A stretch of 64,000 nucleotides of DNA from Erinaceus europaeus (GCF_950295315.1 NC_080175.1:62042487-62106486); one strand, 5' to 3'. Counted from the first letter of the stretch, positions 1-11,890 are shown. A program made the numbers and translations. The notes: generated by a model from the sequence alone, not told the origin.

Positions 1-1725
1 ATTCTTTATCCCTCTGGGAGTATGGACCAAGGGACATTATGGGGTGCAGAAGTTGGAAGGTCTGGCTTTTTAATTGCTTCCCCATTTAATATGGGTGTTG
101 ACAGGTCAATCCATAGTCCCAGCCTGTCTCTCTTTCCTTAGTGAGGTGGGGCTCTGAGGAAGTGGGGTTCTCGGACACATTAGTGGGGTTGTCTGCCCAG
201 GGAAGTCTGATTGGCATCATGGTAGCATCTGGAACCTGGGGGCTGAAAGAAGAGTTAACATATAAAGCCAAAAAAATTGCTGACTAAATATGAACTTCAA
301 GGCAAAAATATTGCAGATGAAGATTTGGGGGTCTCCGTTTTGAAGATAATTAATAAGCTTATTTTAATTATATCCCATAGGGCCCATGACTATACTAGTG
401 TTTTTTTGTTTGTTTGTTCATTTGTTTTTCATGAGCCTGACATCTGATTTTCAGGTGGATCCAAGTTATTGTCTGGGAAGATAATGTCATGACTGGAAAG
501 AGTATCAGAAAGCTGGATCAGGGAAGAGAGTAGCTCCCAAATTTGGGAAAAGTGTATAAATATTGTTGACTATAAACCCCTTTTATTTTATCTGATCTGG
601 GGCCCATATTCAGCTTAGGAGCCTATGTGACCTCTACATCCCTGTAGATCTGAGCTCATATTCTTTGGTCATGAGCAGGAATATTCCAAGCTGATCCAAT
701 TTCAGGACCCATCTTCCTCAGGTGGAAGATGGAGTATGCTGTCCAGCTTCCCTTTGGAGGATGGAACATTCTCTACCATTGTTGATCCAAGTTGAGGGCA
801 TGGTCCTATGGGGGCCCACAAAGGGGTCTGTTTTGTTGTTTCTATTATAGATAACTGGTAACAATGAAAGAGGAATTTATTTGAGGTCTAAGCCCATCAT
901 GTCTGTTTGGGAATCTGAGGACTCCCTGAATAAGGCCCCAGCTGATGGGGTGGCCTGATAGTGACTAAAGAATCATCATTAAAGTATCCCAGTCTCTTTC
1001 CCTTATTCAGCTTTTGTAGTCCTTACTTTTATAAGTGTTTGAAATGTTCACTCTCCTAAACTCTTTTACCAGGGAGAACAGAAGCAACTGGTGGCATTAC
1101 TCTATAAGACACAGCTATATATAAATAATGTCAAAGGGCACAAATTATGGTGATATTTTATATGATACAGCAAATTCTAACAATAGGATTTTCAAAGTTA
1201 ACCCAATTGCCAAATAATTTTATTATAGCAATAACTACATATTGCCTTCTTAAACCCTAAGACAGCAGGAACCTCCTTCTTCCACTATAGAGCCTATATT
1301 TCTCACAGTCCTGGAACCTCTAGGGTGGGTCTTACTTTCCTGCATGCCTCTCTAAATTCATACCAAAGGATATTGCATCTCCTGATCCCAGCCTAACCAA
1401 TGCAACTAGTACCACCTGTTCATGCTTCACTTTTGACTGTGTCCAGAGATGTCAGGTGTGGAACGTCAACCCTTCAGCCTCATTGCTCAGGTGAGACCTT
1501 TCCTTTTATAGGATTCTCTAATTCCATTTCAGGTGGTCCGCTTCCTAACAAAGTGCCAAAACCTAGATATAGACTAGGTCCCATGAGATAGAGCATATGT
1601 TCACATGTATCCATAAATTAGGGCAAAATATATACCTGAAAGCAGAAGTGTACGGTAGTCTGAAGTGAGTCAATATATGCAGCAAGCAAGTAGAAAGACC
1701 AAATAAGACACCATAAAGTTCCTAA
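1..1725 (-). mobile_element. L1 3'UTR insertion with 5' inversion
   Basis: Positions 1-300 match the terminal 3' unit of this genome's L1 (compare 5998-6420 and 32735-33120) in minus orientation. Positions 300-1035 match the middle 3'UTR segment also seen at 33120-33594 and 36530-36770. From about 1050 to 1725 the sequence matches the upstream 3'UTR segment (6475-7100; 36780-36920), but in the opposite, plus orientation. An L1 whose 5' part is inverted relative to its 3' part is what twin priming produces. No ORF2 coding remains. The left end is cut by the window. Confidence 0.75.
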
Positions 1726-1816
1726 TAAAATGTGGGTTTGGGATTTGAACCTAAGTCCTTGTGCATTGTAACATATGTACTCAACCAGATGTGTCACTGC
1801 ACAACCCTCCAGTGAA
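1726..1816 (-). repeat. tRNA-SINE head fragment
   Basis: A reverse-oriented SINE head, with the complement of a GGTTCAAAT-like B box and a GTGCAxxAGGAC motif. It lacks the C/T-rich body and tail, so it is truncated. It abuts the inverted end of the L1 insertion. Confidence 0.55.
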
Positions 1817-2135
1817 TTTTAAATCCACAACAACCCAATAATCTGAGGATGACCTGAAAATTTTCCAGAACCATAGTTGCATTTACTTACAAACTTGAAG
1901 AGCTCCAGTGATCATAGCTAGTGAGTATCTCTGGTTTTGAAAAGGAGGCAGTCTTGCAGTCAGTAATTTTAGTTCAGTGGTCTAAAGTTAATTTAATAAT
2001 TGGTTTAGTCCTTGATTTTTGAGGACCAGGTGAGGGAATAAAGTTCAGGTTTTTTTCCTCTATATCTATACTATAAGTTAATGGATATTTCTCTTCATGT
2101 GCTATGCATGAGTGACATATAAAAATGAGCATGGG

Positions 2136-2510
2136 GGTTGGGAGCAAGGTGGTAGCGTAGAGGGTTAAGCGCATATGGTGCATAGCATAAGGATCTGCAT
2201 AAGGATCCTAGTTCAAGCCCTGTCTCCCTACCTGCAGGGGCTCGCTTCACAAGCAGTTAAGGAGGTCTGCAGGTGTCTGTCCTTCTCTTCCCCTCTCTGT
2301 CTTTCACTCTCCTCTCAGTTTCTCTCTGCCCTATCCAACAACAACAACAGCAGTGACAACAATAATAATAACAAGGGCAACAGTAAACAACAAGGGCAGA
2401 TAATGGGATAAAATGGCTTACAGGAGCAGTGGATTCGTGGTATAGGCACTGAGCCCCAGTGATAACCCTAGAGGCAAAAAATAAACAAATAAAAATTAAA
2501 AAAAAAAAAA
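2136..2510 (+). repeat. tRNA-SINE, long form
   Basis: Complete SINE. It has a tRNA-like head (GTGGTAGCG...GGTTAAGCG, B box GTTCAAGCCC), then CTGCAGG, a C/T-rich body, an ACAA/ATAA tract, and an extra 3' module (GAGCCCCAGTGATAACCCTAG) before an A-rich tail ending in about 12 A. The same extra module recurs at 60760-60810 and 63225-63255, so it marks a longer subfamily and is not chance flanking sequence. Confidence 0.85.
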
Positions 2511-2591
2511 CAAGTATGGGAAAGAGAACAAGTGTTTGCCAGTGTTTTGCTTGAGATATTCAAGATCATGAGTAATTCTCTTCTATTTCCT

Positions 2592-2806
2592 TTTTTTCTA
2601 ATTTATTTATTTTTTATTTATATGTTAGAGATAGAAATGGATAGGGGAGGGGGGAGAGTAAGGAAGAGTGACAGAGATACATCTGCAGCTCTGCTTCACC
2701 ACTCGCAAAGATTTCCCTCCTGCAAGTGGTGATCAGGCGCTTGAACCTAGGTCCTTGCGTATCCCCACATGTGTGTTCAACGAAGTGTGCCACCACTTGA
2801 CTCCCT
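2592..2806 (-). repeat. tRNA-SINE
   Basis: Reverse-oriented SINE: T/A-rich tail at the low end, GA-rich body, CTGCTTCACCACTCG motif, complement of the B box (TTGAACCTAGG) and head ending near 2805. Moderately diverged from the other copies. Confidence 0.8.
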
Positions 2807-3254
2807 TCGTCTGCTATTTTCCATAAGTATATTTAAAGATAAGAATGTACAGGTGAAAATCTTCCTAGTATTTGGGAAAGCTTCATCACTGTAGTACTGT
2901 ATTAAACAGACACCAAAAATAGTTCTGAAAGAAAACAGAAATCAGTGTTTTATAAAATTTAATAATTTAGGAGAGATACATAATCTGATCTTCATCTGCA
3001 GTAGCTGGGCCACAGCATTCCCAAGATTCTTGGGTCTTCTGGCATCTTTTTGTCCTATCACTTATTTATTTGCTAATTCTCAGTTTCTGAGAAAGATTCA
3101 GAATCATTAATATTTAAAATATATCTTAATGAGAGAAAGAAATCAGAGAACTACTCAGCTCTGGTTTCTGAAGTTGTGGCTTTATAGCTTCTGGCATGAA
3201 CATATTTTTACATAGCCCTTATGCTATCTTCCCCACCCCAGAGTCATTCACTTG

Positions 3255-3541
3255 TTTAATTGTTTTATTTTATTTTTATTTATAAAAAGGAAACACTGAC
3301 AAAAACCATAGGATAAGAGTGGTAAAACTCCACACAATTCAGAACACCAGAACTCTGTATCCCATCCCACCCCCTGATAGCTTTCTTATTCTTTATCCCT
3401 CTGAGAGTATGAACCCAAGGTCATTATGGGGTGCAGAAGGTAGAAGGTCTGGCTTCTGTAACTACTTCCTCACTGAACATGGTCTTTGACAGGTCGATCC
3501 ACACTCCCAGCCTGTCTCTCTCTTTCCCTAGTGGGGTGGGG
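3255..3541 (-). mobile_element. L1 3' end, 5'-truncated
   Basis: A copy of the L1 terminal unit: ATAAAAAGGAAACACTGACAAAA, then the CCCACCCCCTGATAGCTTTC and CTCTGAGAGTATG landmarks. T-rich start on the plus strand puts the element on the minus strand. It stops after the CTTTCCCTAGTGGGGTGG landmark. Confidence 0.75.
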
Positions 3542-3885
3542 TCATTAAATTTTTAATGGGTTTTTTTGTTCTTTATATTGGATCTATGCTATTGTAATAA
3601 CTACTGGAAAGCCCTTGATTTTGTGGACCAGTTATTATAGAGAAATATTATTATTGTTAGATAAATGGAGTTTTCACTCCCACCAACTACTTGACCTCCA
3701 GGGAGCAGAGAAGGGCTAGAAGTTGAATTCAATTACCAGTTTAAATAATTAATTAAATCTCTGTAATTAAATAATAATAGAAATCCACATGGAGAATCTA
3801 TTTATAGAAGTTCAGAGGTGGTAGAAGTGTAGAGACTTGGGGGGTAATGGTGCCCTGGGAGAAGGTGTGGAAACTCCTCTGTGCT
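3542..3885. other. Unannotated AT-rich sequence
   Basis: No repeat family, open frame or RNA gene is recognised here. The six bases at its right edge (ATGGAT, 3886-3891) are the left target-site duplication of the adjacent solo LTR. Confidence 0.5.
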
Positions 3886-3891
3886 ATGGAT

Positions 3892-4350
3892 TGTTGGATA
3901 GTTTGCCAGCTCCCCCTGGCTTCTGCTTAACCATATGCCTATATAGGGATAGATTTAATCCCATTCAAAGCTTTGGTCTATTTACATAAATCACTTTTAC
4001 ATAAAGCACTCCCTCCAGGGCATTGGTGTTCAGTGATAGTATTCTAGTCTGCTCCGCCCCCTCTTTGTCACACCCTGATCCCCTCCTTGTCACACTCTGA
4101 TTTTCACCAGTCACTTTTCTCTCCACCCTCTCTATGTCACATCCTGTTTCCACCCTACTTGGCAAGTATATATAAAGACAGCATTGTGAGTTTTACGGTA
4201 CCTTGAGTTTAGCTTAGCTCGTCTTAGATTGTGCTGCGTCCTGCATGAATAAAGAGATACTGCGTACAACTCAACCATGAGTCCCCGGTCGTCTGTTACC
4301 CGCCCATGAAGCCAGCCTGGCGAAAACAACATAGCCCATCGAAAACAACA
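3892..4350 (+). mobile_element. Solo LTR, class II-like ERV
   Basis: Starts TGTTGGATAG and ends AAACAACA, flanked by a perfect 6-bp duplication ATGGAT (3886-3891 and 4351-4356). Inside are a TATATATAA box at 4167-4175 and a polyadenylation signal AATAAA at 4248-4253, in the right order for U3-R-U5 on the plus strand. Six-base duplications are typical of betaretrovirus-like integration. The U5 end (CTGTTACCCGCC...GAAGCCAGCCTGGC) resembles that of the ERV-B LTR at 36160-36190. No internal sequence lies on either side, so this is a solo LTR left by recombination. Confidence 0.88.
4167..4176 (+). promoter_or_regulatory. LTR TATA box
   Basis: TATATATAAA about 70 bp upstream of the AATAAA signal inside the solo LTR. 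This is the likely U3 core promoter. Confidence 0.6.
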
Positions 4351-4356
4351 ATGGAT

Positions 4357-5090
4357 CTTTTGCCTTTTGTTAAAGATTTCCACAGAAACTGCTCTGTGAA
4401 TTTTCTCCATACCATACCAGATGTGTCTTCTCTATCTGTAGTAGCTTTGAAGATAAATCTCTCTCTTATAGTGTATAAATGATTTAATGATATTTCCTGA
4501 GTGCTGTGTCCTATTCTAGCAAATTAATAAAACTCAAGGAGAGTATCCAAGTAACTTCTGAAGTATAGTCAATCAGTTAGAACAGATAACATTCTGGTCT
4601 TGCAAAGGACACTTAATATCTGAGAAAAGGATTGTGGGTCCATCCAGTCTGTGGTTTATTGGTCAGCATCAGGCTTGTCTGGGGTTTTGTCCATCTTTTG
4701 GAGTGGAGGGCAGTTTTGGTAGTGGAAGACTGTTAGCCTGTAGAAATTGCTTTTGTGTCTGGGCGGATATTGTCAGAATTTAGTGATATAATGGGACACA
4801 CTGCTGATGTCTTACAAGTGCTTGCTGATAGAAGGCAAGCCTCCATCTTCACCTTAGAAATTGATCCCAGGGCATGTCAATACACTCTCTCTCACCCATG
4901 CCTCTCATGATCTGAGATCTCTGTAACATGGTTTCTGAGTAGATCAGGGCAATATAAAAAAGGCTAGGATGGAGATAATAAAGATCTTTTCTACATTAAT
5001 TTGTGAAGAGACATTTCTAATGTTCAAACAAAACAAATAAAAACTAGTTGTATGTAGATGTTAAGAAACTAATATAGGCCTACTAACTAT
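4357..5090. other. Unannotated sequence
   Basis: AT-rich single-copy-looking DNA. No open frame above noise and no repeat family recognised. Confidence 0.45.
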
Positions 5091-5094
5091 CTAC

Positions 5095-5595
5095 AAAAAC
5101 AGAGACTGCCCCCCATACCCCACTCTTGATCTGAACTATTCCAGCCTTTAAATTCATAATTAGTCAACAATTTGTCTTTATATGTTAACTCTTTTTTTTC
5201 AGCCACTAGGTTCCAGATGCTAACATGATGCCAAGGGTACTTCCCTGGGCAGACGACCCCACCAATATGTCCTGGAGCCCTACTTTGCCAAAGTCCTGCC
5301 CCAATAGGGAAAGAGAGACAAGCTGGGAGTATGGATCAAACTGTAAATGCCCATGTTCAGCGGGGAAGCAATTAAAGAAGCCAGACCTTCCACCTTCTGC
5401 ATCCCATGATGTCCCTGGGTCCATACTCCCAGGGGGATAAAGAATAGGAAAGCTATCAGGGGAGAGGATGGGATACAGAGTAGCAGTGGTGGGAATTGTG
5501 TGGAGTTGTAGTCCTCTTATTCCATGGTTTTTGTCAGCGTTTACTTTTTATTAATAAAAATTAAAAAAAAACAAAAATATTTAAAAAAAGAAACA
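5095..5595 (+). mobile_element. L1 3' end, 5'-truncated
   Basis: Plus-strand copy of the L1 terminal 3'UTR unit: TTAACTC...CAGCCACTAGGTTCCAGATGC near 5190, then TGGGCAGACGACCCCACCAA, CACCTTCTGCATCCC, CTCCCAGGGGGATAAAGAATAGG and an A-rich tail from about 5550. The short open frames here are byproducts of the repeat. Confidence 0.78.
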
Positions 5596-5821
5596 TGGAC
5601 AATTTATTGAAGATCTTGAAAATCATTTACTGTTGAGTGAACTTTGTGACAATAAGCCTTCCATTGTCAGATTTCAAATGGTCCAGAACGTAGAAGCACA
5701 AGACATATTAGTTTCAAGAACTGCAGTAGACTGAACTAGAAATGCTTTCACCTAACAAAGTGCCAACAACAATGAGGCATGATATTTCTAGTCACTAATA
5801 TATTCTAAAATTCTGTGAATA

Positions 5822-5947
5822 GTTTTTTTTTGTTTGTTTTGTTTTTTTACCACAGCACTGCTCAGCTTTGGTTTATGGTGGTGCAAGGGATTGAACCTGG
5901 GACTTTGGCACGGGAGTGTGTTTGCACAACCATTATACTATCTCCTT
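5822..5947 (-). repeat. SINE of a second tRNA-derived family
   Basis: Reverse copy of the family whose plus-strand form reads AGATAGCATAATGGTTATGCAAA...AAGCCAGAG...CAGTGCTCTGGT (compare 40605-40745 and 54366-54525). It has a T-rich tail at the low end and the complement of a GGTTCAATCCC B box near 5890. Confidence 0.7.
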
Positions 5948-7340
5948 CTTAAATGTAAAGGCTAGCAGTATCTGGTAGCTGTTTTAAAGAATATCTTTTT
6001 AAAATTTTTTTTTATTTAAGAAAGGATTAATTAACAAAACCATAGGGTAGGAGGGGAACAATTCCACACAATTCCCACCACCCAATCTCCATATCCCACC
6101 CCCTCCCCTGATAGCTTTCCCATTCTCTATCCCTCTGGGAGCATGGATCCAGGGTCATTGTGGGTTGCAGAAGGTAGAAGGTCTGGCTTCTGTAATTGCT
6201 TCCCCGCTGAACATAGGCGTTGACTGGTCGGTCCATACTCCCAGTCTGTCTCTCTCTTTCCCTAGTAGGGTGTGTCTCTGGGGAAGCTGAGCTCCAGGAC
6301 ACATTGGTGGAGTCTTCAGTCTAGGGAAGCCTGGCTGGCATCCTGATGACATCTGGAACCTGGTGACTGAAAAAAGAGTTAACATATGAAGCCAAACAAA
6401 TTGTTGAGCAATCATGGACCCAAAGCTTGCAATAGTGGAGAGGAAGTGTTAGGGAGGTACTCACTGCAAACTCTAGTGTACTTCTGCTTTCAGGTATATA
6501 TTTTGCAGTAGTTTACGGATACGTGTGAACATATGATCTCTCACAGAAACTGGTGTATATCTAGGTTTTGGGACTTTGTTAGAAAGTGATCCACCTGGGA
6601 TGGAATTAGAGTATACTATGAAAGGAAAGGTCTCACCTGAGTTATGAAGCTGAAGTGTTGTCATTCCACACGTGAAGTCTCTGGACACAGTCTGAAGTGA
6701 AGCATGTTGAGGTGGCAATCGTGTTGATTAGGTTGTGATCGACAGATGCAATATTATTTGATATGGATTGGGAGAGTCATACGGGAAAGTGGGCCCTATC
6801 CAAGGGTTCCAGGACTGGGGGAAGTAGAGGCTCTATAGTGGAGATGTGAGGTTCCTGCTGTCTTAGGGTTCAAAAAGACAATGGAAAGTTAATGTTATCA
6901 TCACATTATTTGGTAATTGGGTTAACTTTGAAAAGTCCTTTTGTTAGGGTTTGCTGTACAGTACCCAGTATCTTGTATATAGCTGTGCTATTGGTTGCTT
7001 CTGATCTACTTGGTCTAGGCTTTTGAGAGAGTCTGCATATCAATTACACCGCCTATATATAAAAAAGATTCAGTTTGTGTTTTGAAGAACTTCGAGACAT
7101 ACAATTTTCAACCCTCTCGTATTAATTAACTAGTGATTTATATCACTACATTTTACTAGGAGTGTACATAAACACCATTCCCACCACCAAAAGACTGTGA
7201 CCCATCCCTCCCACCCACTACCACCCCCCCACTGGCCCAGGAAGCTGCATGTCTACCCCTCACCACGGGGTTTTTACTTTGATGCCCTACTTACAATTTG
7301 GTCAGATCCTGCTTTTAGTTTCCCTTTCAGAACTTCTTAC

Positions 7341-7943
7341 TCAACTTCTGTTGATGAGTGGGATCATCCAATATTCATCTTTATCTTTCTGACTTAGTTC
7401 ACTTAACATAATTCCTTCTAGCTCTGTCCAAGATGGGTCAGAGAAGGTGGGTTCATTGTTCTTGATAGCTGCATAGTATTCCATTGTGTATATATACCGC
7501 AGCTTTCTCAGCCACTCATCTGTTGTTGGGCACCTGGGTTGCTTCCAGGTTTTAGCTATTATGAATTGTGCTGCTATGAACATAGGAGTACACACCTCTT
7601 TTTGATTGGGTGTTATGGAGTCCTTGGGGTATAACCCCAGGAGAGGAATTACTGGATCATATGGAAGGTCCATGTCTAGCCTTCTGAGAGTTTTCCAGAC
7701 TACTCTCCACAGAGCCTGTAACAATTTACATTCCCACCAGCAATGTAAAAGGGTTCCTCTGTCCCCACAACCTCTCCAGCATTTGTTGCTGCTGTCCTTT
7801 TTGATGTATGCCATTCTTACAGGAGTGAGGTGGTATCTTAGTGTTGTCTTAATTTGCATTTCTCTGACAATCAGTGACCCAGAGCAGTTTTTCATATGTT
7901 TGTTAGCCTTTTGGATCTCCTCTGTAGTGAATGTTTTGTTCAT
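7341..7943 (-). pseudogene. L1 ORF2p C-terminal fragment
   Basis: A 200-residue open frame matching the C-terminal end of L1 ORF2p, the endonuclease/reverse transcriptase that copies L1 RNA at nicked target DNA. It contains the cysteine/histidine-rich motif [18 protein letters not shown] (around residues 55-72), then [28 protein letters not shown] and [12 protein letters not shown], ending near the natural stop. It differs at only a handful of residues from the copy at 16211-16813. Upstream coding (to 8388) is in another frame, so there is at least one frameshift. With the endonuclease and catalytic domain absent it cannot be functional. Confidence 0.88.
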
Positions 7944-8131
7944 ATCCTCTGCCTATTTTTGGATGGGGTCATTTGCTTTTTTGGTGCTAAGTTTGCTGAG
8001 CTCTTTATATATTTTGGTGATTAGTTTCTTGGCTGATTTCTGGCATGTGAAGATCTTCTCCCATTCGGTGAAGGGTCTCTTTGTTTAGTAGTTTCTTTGG
8101 ATGTGCAGAAGCTTTTCAATTTGATGTAGTC

Positions 8132-8388
8132 CTATTGGTTTGTTTCTGCTTTAGTCTTCCTTGCAGTTGGGTTTGATTCATCAAAGATGTCCTTGTGGTG
8201 TAGGTGGGAAAGTGTTTTACCAATGTTTTCCTCTAAGTATTTGATTGTTTCTGGTCTGACATCTAGGTATTTGATCCATTTGGAGTTGATTTTTGTTTCT
8301 GGTGAGATAAAGTGGTTCAATTTCATTCTTCTGCATGTTACAACCCAGTTTTCCCAGCACCATTTATTGAAGAGAGCCTCCTTTTTCC
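8132..8388 (-). pseudogene. L1 ORF2p fragment upstream of the C-terminal part
   Basis: The minus-strand frame contains KEALFNKWCWENWVVTCRR and FISPETKINSKWIKYLDVRPETIK, the segment of L1 ORF2p after the reverse transcriptase domain. The same landmarks occur in the 14.8-kb L1 at 17006-17260. The frame continues past 8388 into flanking DNA by chance, which is not L1. It is separated from the downstream ORF2 frame by a frameshift between about 7945 and 8130. Confidence 0.82.
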
Positions 8389-8577
8389 TAAAGAATATCT
8401 TATAAGCATGATTTCTTTCCAGGGCATTCATAATTTTAGCTTCTATCATATTCTTTTCTACTGAGCACATGCATTAATTTGGTAGGGTCAGCTTTCCAAA
8501 ATGTCACGTACTAGTTGACTTAAACAACAGATACTTATTTTCTTTTGGTTCTGATAACTCTTTTTTTTTCTTCCTTT

Positions 8578-8641
8578 ATCCTTTCTTTCTTGTTCTCTTT
8601 CTTTCTTTCTTTCTTTCTTTCATTTTCTTTTCTTTTCTTTT
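8578..8641. repeat. (CTTT)n microsatellite
   Basis: An interrupted run of CTTT/TTTC repeats with drift to CTTTT, next to the tail of the reverse SINE. It probably grew from the SINE's A-rich tail. Confidence 0.8.
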
Positions 8642-8925
8642 TTGCCTCCAGGGTTATCTCTTGGCCTCAGTGCCTGCAGGATTAATCTACTGCTACATGC
8701 TGTCCTTTTGCTCTTTTTTAAATTTAATTTAATTTTTGTTTTTATTTATTTATGGGGATAGAGATGTCCAGAAATTGAAAGGGAGGGGAGATAGAGAAGG
8801 AAAAAGACAGAGATACACTTGCAGATCTGCTACACCACTCTTGAAACTTTGCCCCTGAAGGTGGTAACTGGGGGCTTGAACCCCATCCTTGCCCATTGTA
8901 ACATCTGTGCTCACCATTCTCCTCC
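8642..8925 (-). repeat. tRNA-SINE, long form
   Basis: Reverse SINE. The extra 3' module appears first as GGGTTATCTCTTGGCCTCAG (8652-8671), then a T/A-rich spacer, GA-rich body, complement of the head (GGGGCTTGAACCCC near 8871) and end near 8925. Confidence 0.72.
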
Positions 8926-8961
8926 TCCTTCTTCATCTCCTTCTTATTTTTCTTCTTTTTT

Positions 8962-9193
8962 TAACATTTTTTTCTTTCCATTATTTATTTGACATGACAG
9001 AGAAATTGAGAGGGATAGGGAGAAAGAGAGAGACAGACAGACAGAGAGAGACAGAGACAGAGAAAGAGAGAAAGACACCTGCAGACCTGCTTCACCACTC
9101 ATGAAGTGTTCCCCCTGCATGTGAGGAGTGGGGCTTCAAACCTGGGTCCTTGCACATTGTAATATGTGTGCATAACTGTGTGCCACAGCCCAG
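8962..9193 (-). repeat. tRNA-SINE with GA-rich expansion
   Basis: A second reverse SINE directly after the previous one: CAGACCTGCTTCACCACTCATG, complement of the B box (TTCAAACCTGGGT) and head to about 9193. The GAGA/ACAG tract at 9001-9075 is expanded relative to other copies. Confidence 0.8.
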
Positions 9194-11311
9194 AGTGGTT
9201 CTGGTTACTTTTAAATTCGATATGAGGGAGTACAATGGATTGCAGATTATTTTTTACTTGTCTTTTCATTGCTGCTTCTCTATTTACATGAACCTTTTGA
9301 TTTTTCCTTTTATATCCATATTCATTCCTGCAGAAACTCCAGTAAAGTTTGCATTAAGGTATAGCCACAGGACCTTATTTTCTCTGAATTAACTTTTAAT
9401 GACTCTATCTCCAAATGCAGTTACAATTTCATGCACATAAGGTTAGGCCTTAATTGGGGAAGAAAAACATGCTACTCCTCAAAATGTCTTTGGAAAAAGG
9501 TCATTTCACGGGAGGAATCCCCAAGGGACAAAGGATACTACCTTTCAAAGAAGGTCACCTCAATCGAATGGGAAAATCAGAACTTAAATCTACCCGTCTT
9601 TGTTTTATTGTGTCCTTACATTTTTTGGTAATCTTCCCAATAGTCTTTTCTATCCTTCCCAAGACTTTTTGAAAACATGGCCCCAAATGGAGAGATCAGT
9701 CTGATGGAGGCTAAGGGGATAAATTGGTTTGAGGAAGTAGATAATTCTTAGTGCTCTGCCAGAAGTTAATATGCTAAAACTGAATTTAGAAAACAACAGA
9801 ACAAAGGTTAGAGATTTATATTCTTCACCCAGTTCAAGCTCCCTTGCCACTATTTAAAATAATGAGTAGCTTAGTGTGAATATCTATGTGATATTGTTCT
9901 CGAAGAAAGTTGTTCTCGAAGAAAGTTCATAGAGGCCAAGTACCAAGAGGCTTAGCTGATCTGAAATACCCCAACCCTTTCCCCAACACATACATATTTG
10001 TCCCTGAACCCACTTTTTGTGTTTCCACATCTTATGTGAACTTTTAATTTTTCTTTTGATGAGTTTGATTGCAAGGTGGAACTGGCACATCCAAAAGACA
10101 TAATTTGATCCCAGGGCAACATAATAATATATTTTAGGAAGAAGAAATCAAGTTTAAGTTTGAAGGCAAAGATGCATTAATGTGGACTGCCTATTATTTA
10201 TGTCTTTGATCACACTGACCTTAACATTACCGTCAAGACTTTGTCCATGTTATGAGAGGTTACAGGGCCCCTTTGTGAATAATAAGTTTTAGCAGAGCTT
10301 TAAATTTCAAAACCCCACAATCCTTTTAAGCCATGTTGCACTTAAACTATTTAATGCTGACAGATAGTTGGTGCCATCTTATTAATGACAGTATCTGTGG
10401 GTTGTTTTTATCTCTCATGCAAATTACGACCCATTGTAATAATGCTTTGGGTCATCTGGGGTATGTAGAGGACAGAAACTTTGAAAGAAATTCTGGGTGT
10501 TTTAGACAAAGAAAAGCTACATTCTGCATTTCAATTTATTGTGAAAAAAATGAGATTGGCATCCTCATACTGAGATTAAAATAGACTCATTCAAAAATAT
10601 GTCTTTTTAGTTGTGGCATGTATATCATCCGATTTTTGAAAATGTGAGAAACTTAATCTTATTTCCTGCCATAACAGCATGTGATTTTTAAAAATATATA
10701 TTCACAAAGATAAATTAATGTCATTAGTCAAGAGAGCACATAATTTTAGTTCATCACCTTTGTAAGCTGAGAAAGAAAACACATTGTATCATAATACCTT
10801 TCACTGAAAAGCTGTAGAAATAGACAGTTTTAATAAGCTATAGTGCTACAGAGACATGAAAATAGAGTACTAAGAGTCAACTTGGGAATACACAATGAGG
10901 ATTTGTCACATAGCTTATTCAATATCATACTCCATAGCATCTAAGTCAGTGCTATACTTGGCATTAGCAGCTCAGAGGGGGAAAACAAGAGAAACATCAA
11001 ATAGTAAGATGAGCTCCATATTGGTCATTTAATCTAGCAGTTCTAAATCCAGGGAGAAATCTTCAGGGGATCTGCAATGCAGCCCCCTGAAGTGATCAAA
11101 GATATTAAATATGCCACCTTCATGTTTTCTCTCTCATATTAATTTCATTTTAGAGTGCTTAAATAAGTCTCTTTATTAATATAACAAGAACATGATCATG
11201 TCATATGGTCTCACATATGTATCTAATTGGTTAAACATATAAATATCTTAACTATGTGTGATTATTCTTTGCCCAAGAATATGAGAAAACAAATAACTAA
11301 ATTATATTTTC
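9194..11311. other. Unannotated AT-rich sequence
   Basis: No gene or recognisable repeat. The only local structure noted is a short tandem duplication of TGTTCTCGAAGAAAG at about 9895-9927. Open frames here are below 85 codons and show no motif. Confidence 0.45.
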
Positions 11312-11532
11312 CAGAGCCAGGCAGTGGTGCACCTGGTTAAGCGTACACTCTACAGAGTGAGCAAGGACCCAGGTTCAAGCCTCTGGTCCCTACCTGCAAG
11401 GGGAGGGCTTCATGAGTGCTGAAGCAGAGCTGCAAGTGTGTTCTGTCTCTCTCCTTTTGTACTCCTTCTCTTTCTTCAATTTATCTCTGTCTCTAGCCAA
11501 TAATAAATAACTAAAGTAAAATTAAAAATAAA
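11312..11532 (+). repeat. tRNA-SINE
   Basis: Head GAGCCAGGCAGTGGTGCACC with GGTTAAGCG, B box GGTTCAAGCC, C/T-rich body and an AATAAATAA tail. It is the shorter form, lacking the extra 3' module. Confidence 0.8.
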
Positions 11533-11534
11533 GG

Positions 11535-11746
11535 AATAAAGTTTAGTACCATTCCTACCACCAAAGATCTATGTCCCCACCCCCACCCCTCTGTGGTGAA
11601 CCTGAGAATTCACACACACACACACACCCCTCAGAATTTTTACTTTGGTGCAATACTCCAAACCCAATCCAATTTCTGCTTTGTGTTTCCCTTTCTGTTC
11701 TTACATTTGTCTATGATGGGATCATCCCATATTCATCCTTTTATTT
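11535..11746 (-). mobile_element. L1 3'UTR fragment
   Basis: Matches the end of the upstream 3'UTR segment adjoining ORF2 in other L1 copies (ACCATTCC-ACCACCAAAGA, TTTTTACTTTGGTGC, GGGATCATCCCATATTCATC; compare 7175-7380). It includes an (AC)n run at 11613-11628. It precedes a separate terminal unit in the wrong order for one element, so it is a separate insertion or a rearrangement. Confidence 0.65.
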
Positions 11747-11890
11747 CTTTTTTTTTAATTTTTACTTATAAAATGGAAATATTGACAAAACTATAAGAGA
11801 AGAGGGATACATTTCCACATAATGCCCCCCCCAAGAGCTCCATATCCTATCCCCTCCCTTGATTATCCCTTCCCATGGGAGGTTGCTATA
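11747..11890 (-). mobile_element. L1 3' end, short
   Basis: Minus copy of the terminal unit beginning with a T-rich run (11747-11757), then ATAAAATGGAAATATTGACAAA and the CCCTCCCTTGAT landmark. It ends soon after, so only about 140 bp were copied. Confidence 0.65.

Larger units (their letters stand above)
5998..8388 (-). mobile_element. 5'-truncated L1 with TSD
   Basis: A minus-strand L1 of about 2.4 kb. It has a 3' poly-T start, the terminal unit (5998-6420), the upstream 3'UTR segment (6430-7340) and the C-terminal part of ORF2 (7341-8388). The middle 3'UTR segment present in other copies is missing. Flanks carry a perfect 13-bp duplication TAAAGAATATCTT (5985-5997 and 8389-8401). The 5' end stops inside ORF2, the usual result of incomplete target-primed reverse transcription. 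It closely matches the copy at 14829-19354, so the two are the same young subfamily. Confidence 0.9.

Noticed and set aside
7606..8088. 160-codon plus-strand frame
   Set aside because: It is antisense to L1 ORF2 (minus strand), and its counterpart at 16476-17003 is the same shadow.
9194..11311. Host gene exons
   Set aside because: Frames up to 83 codons have no motif, splice-site context or codon bias that I can support.
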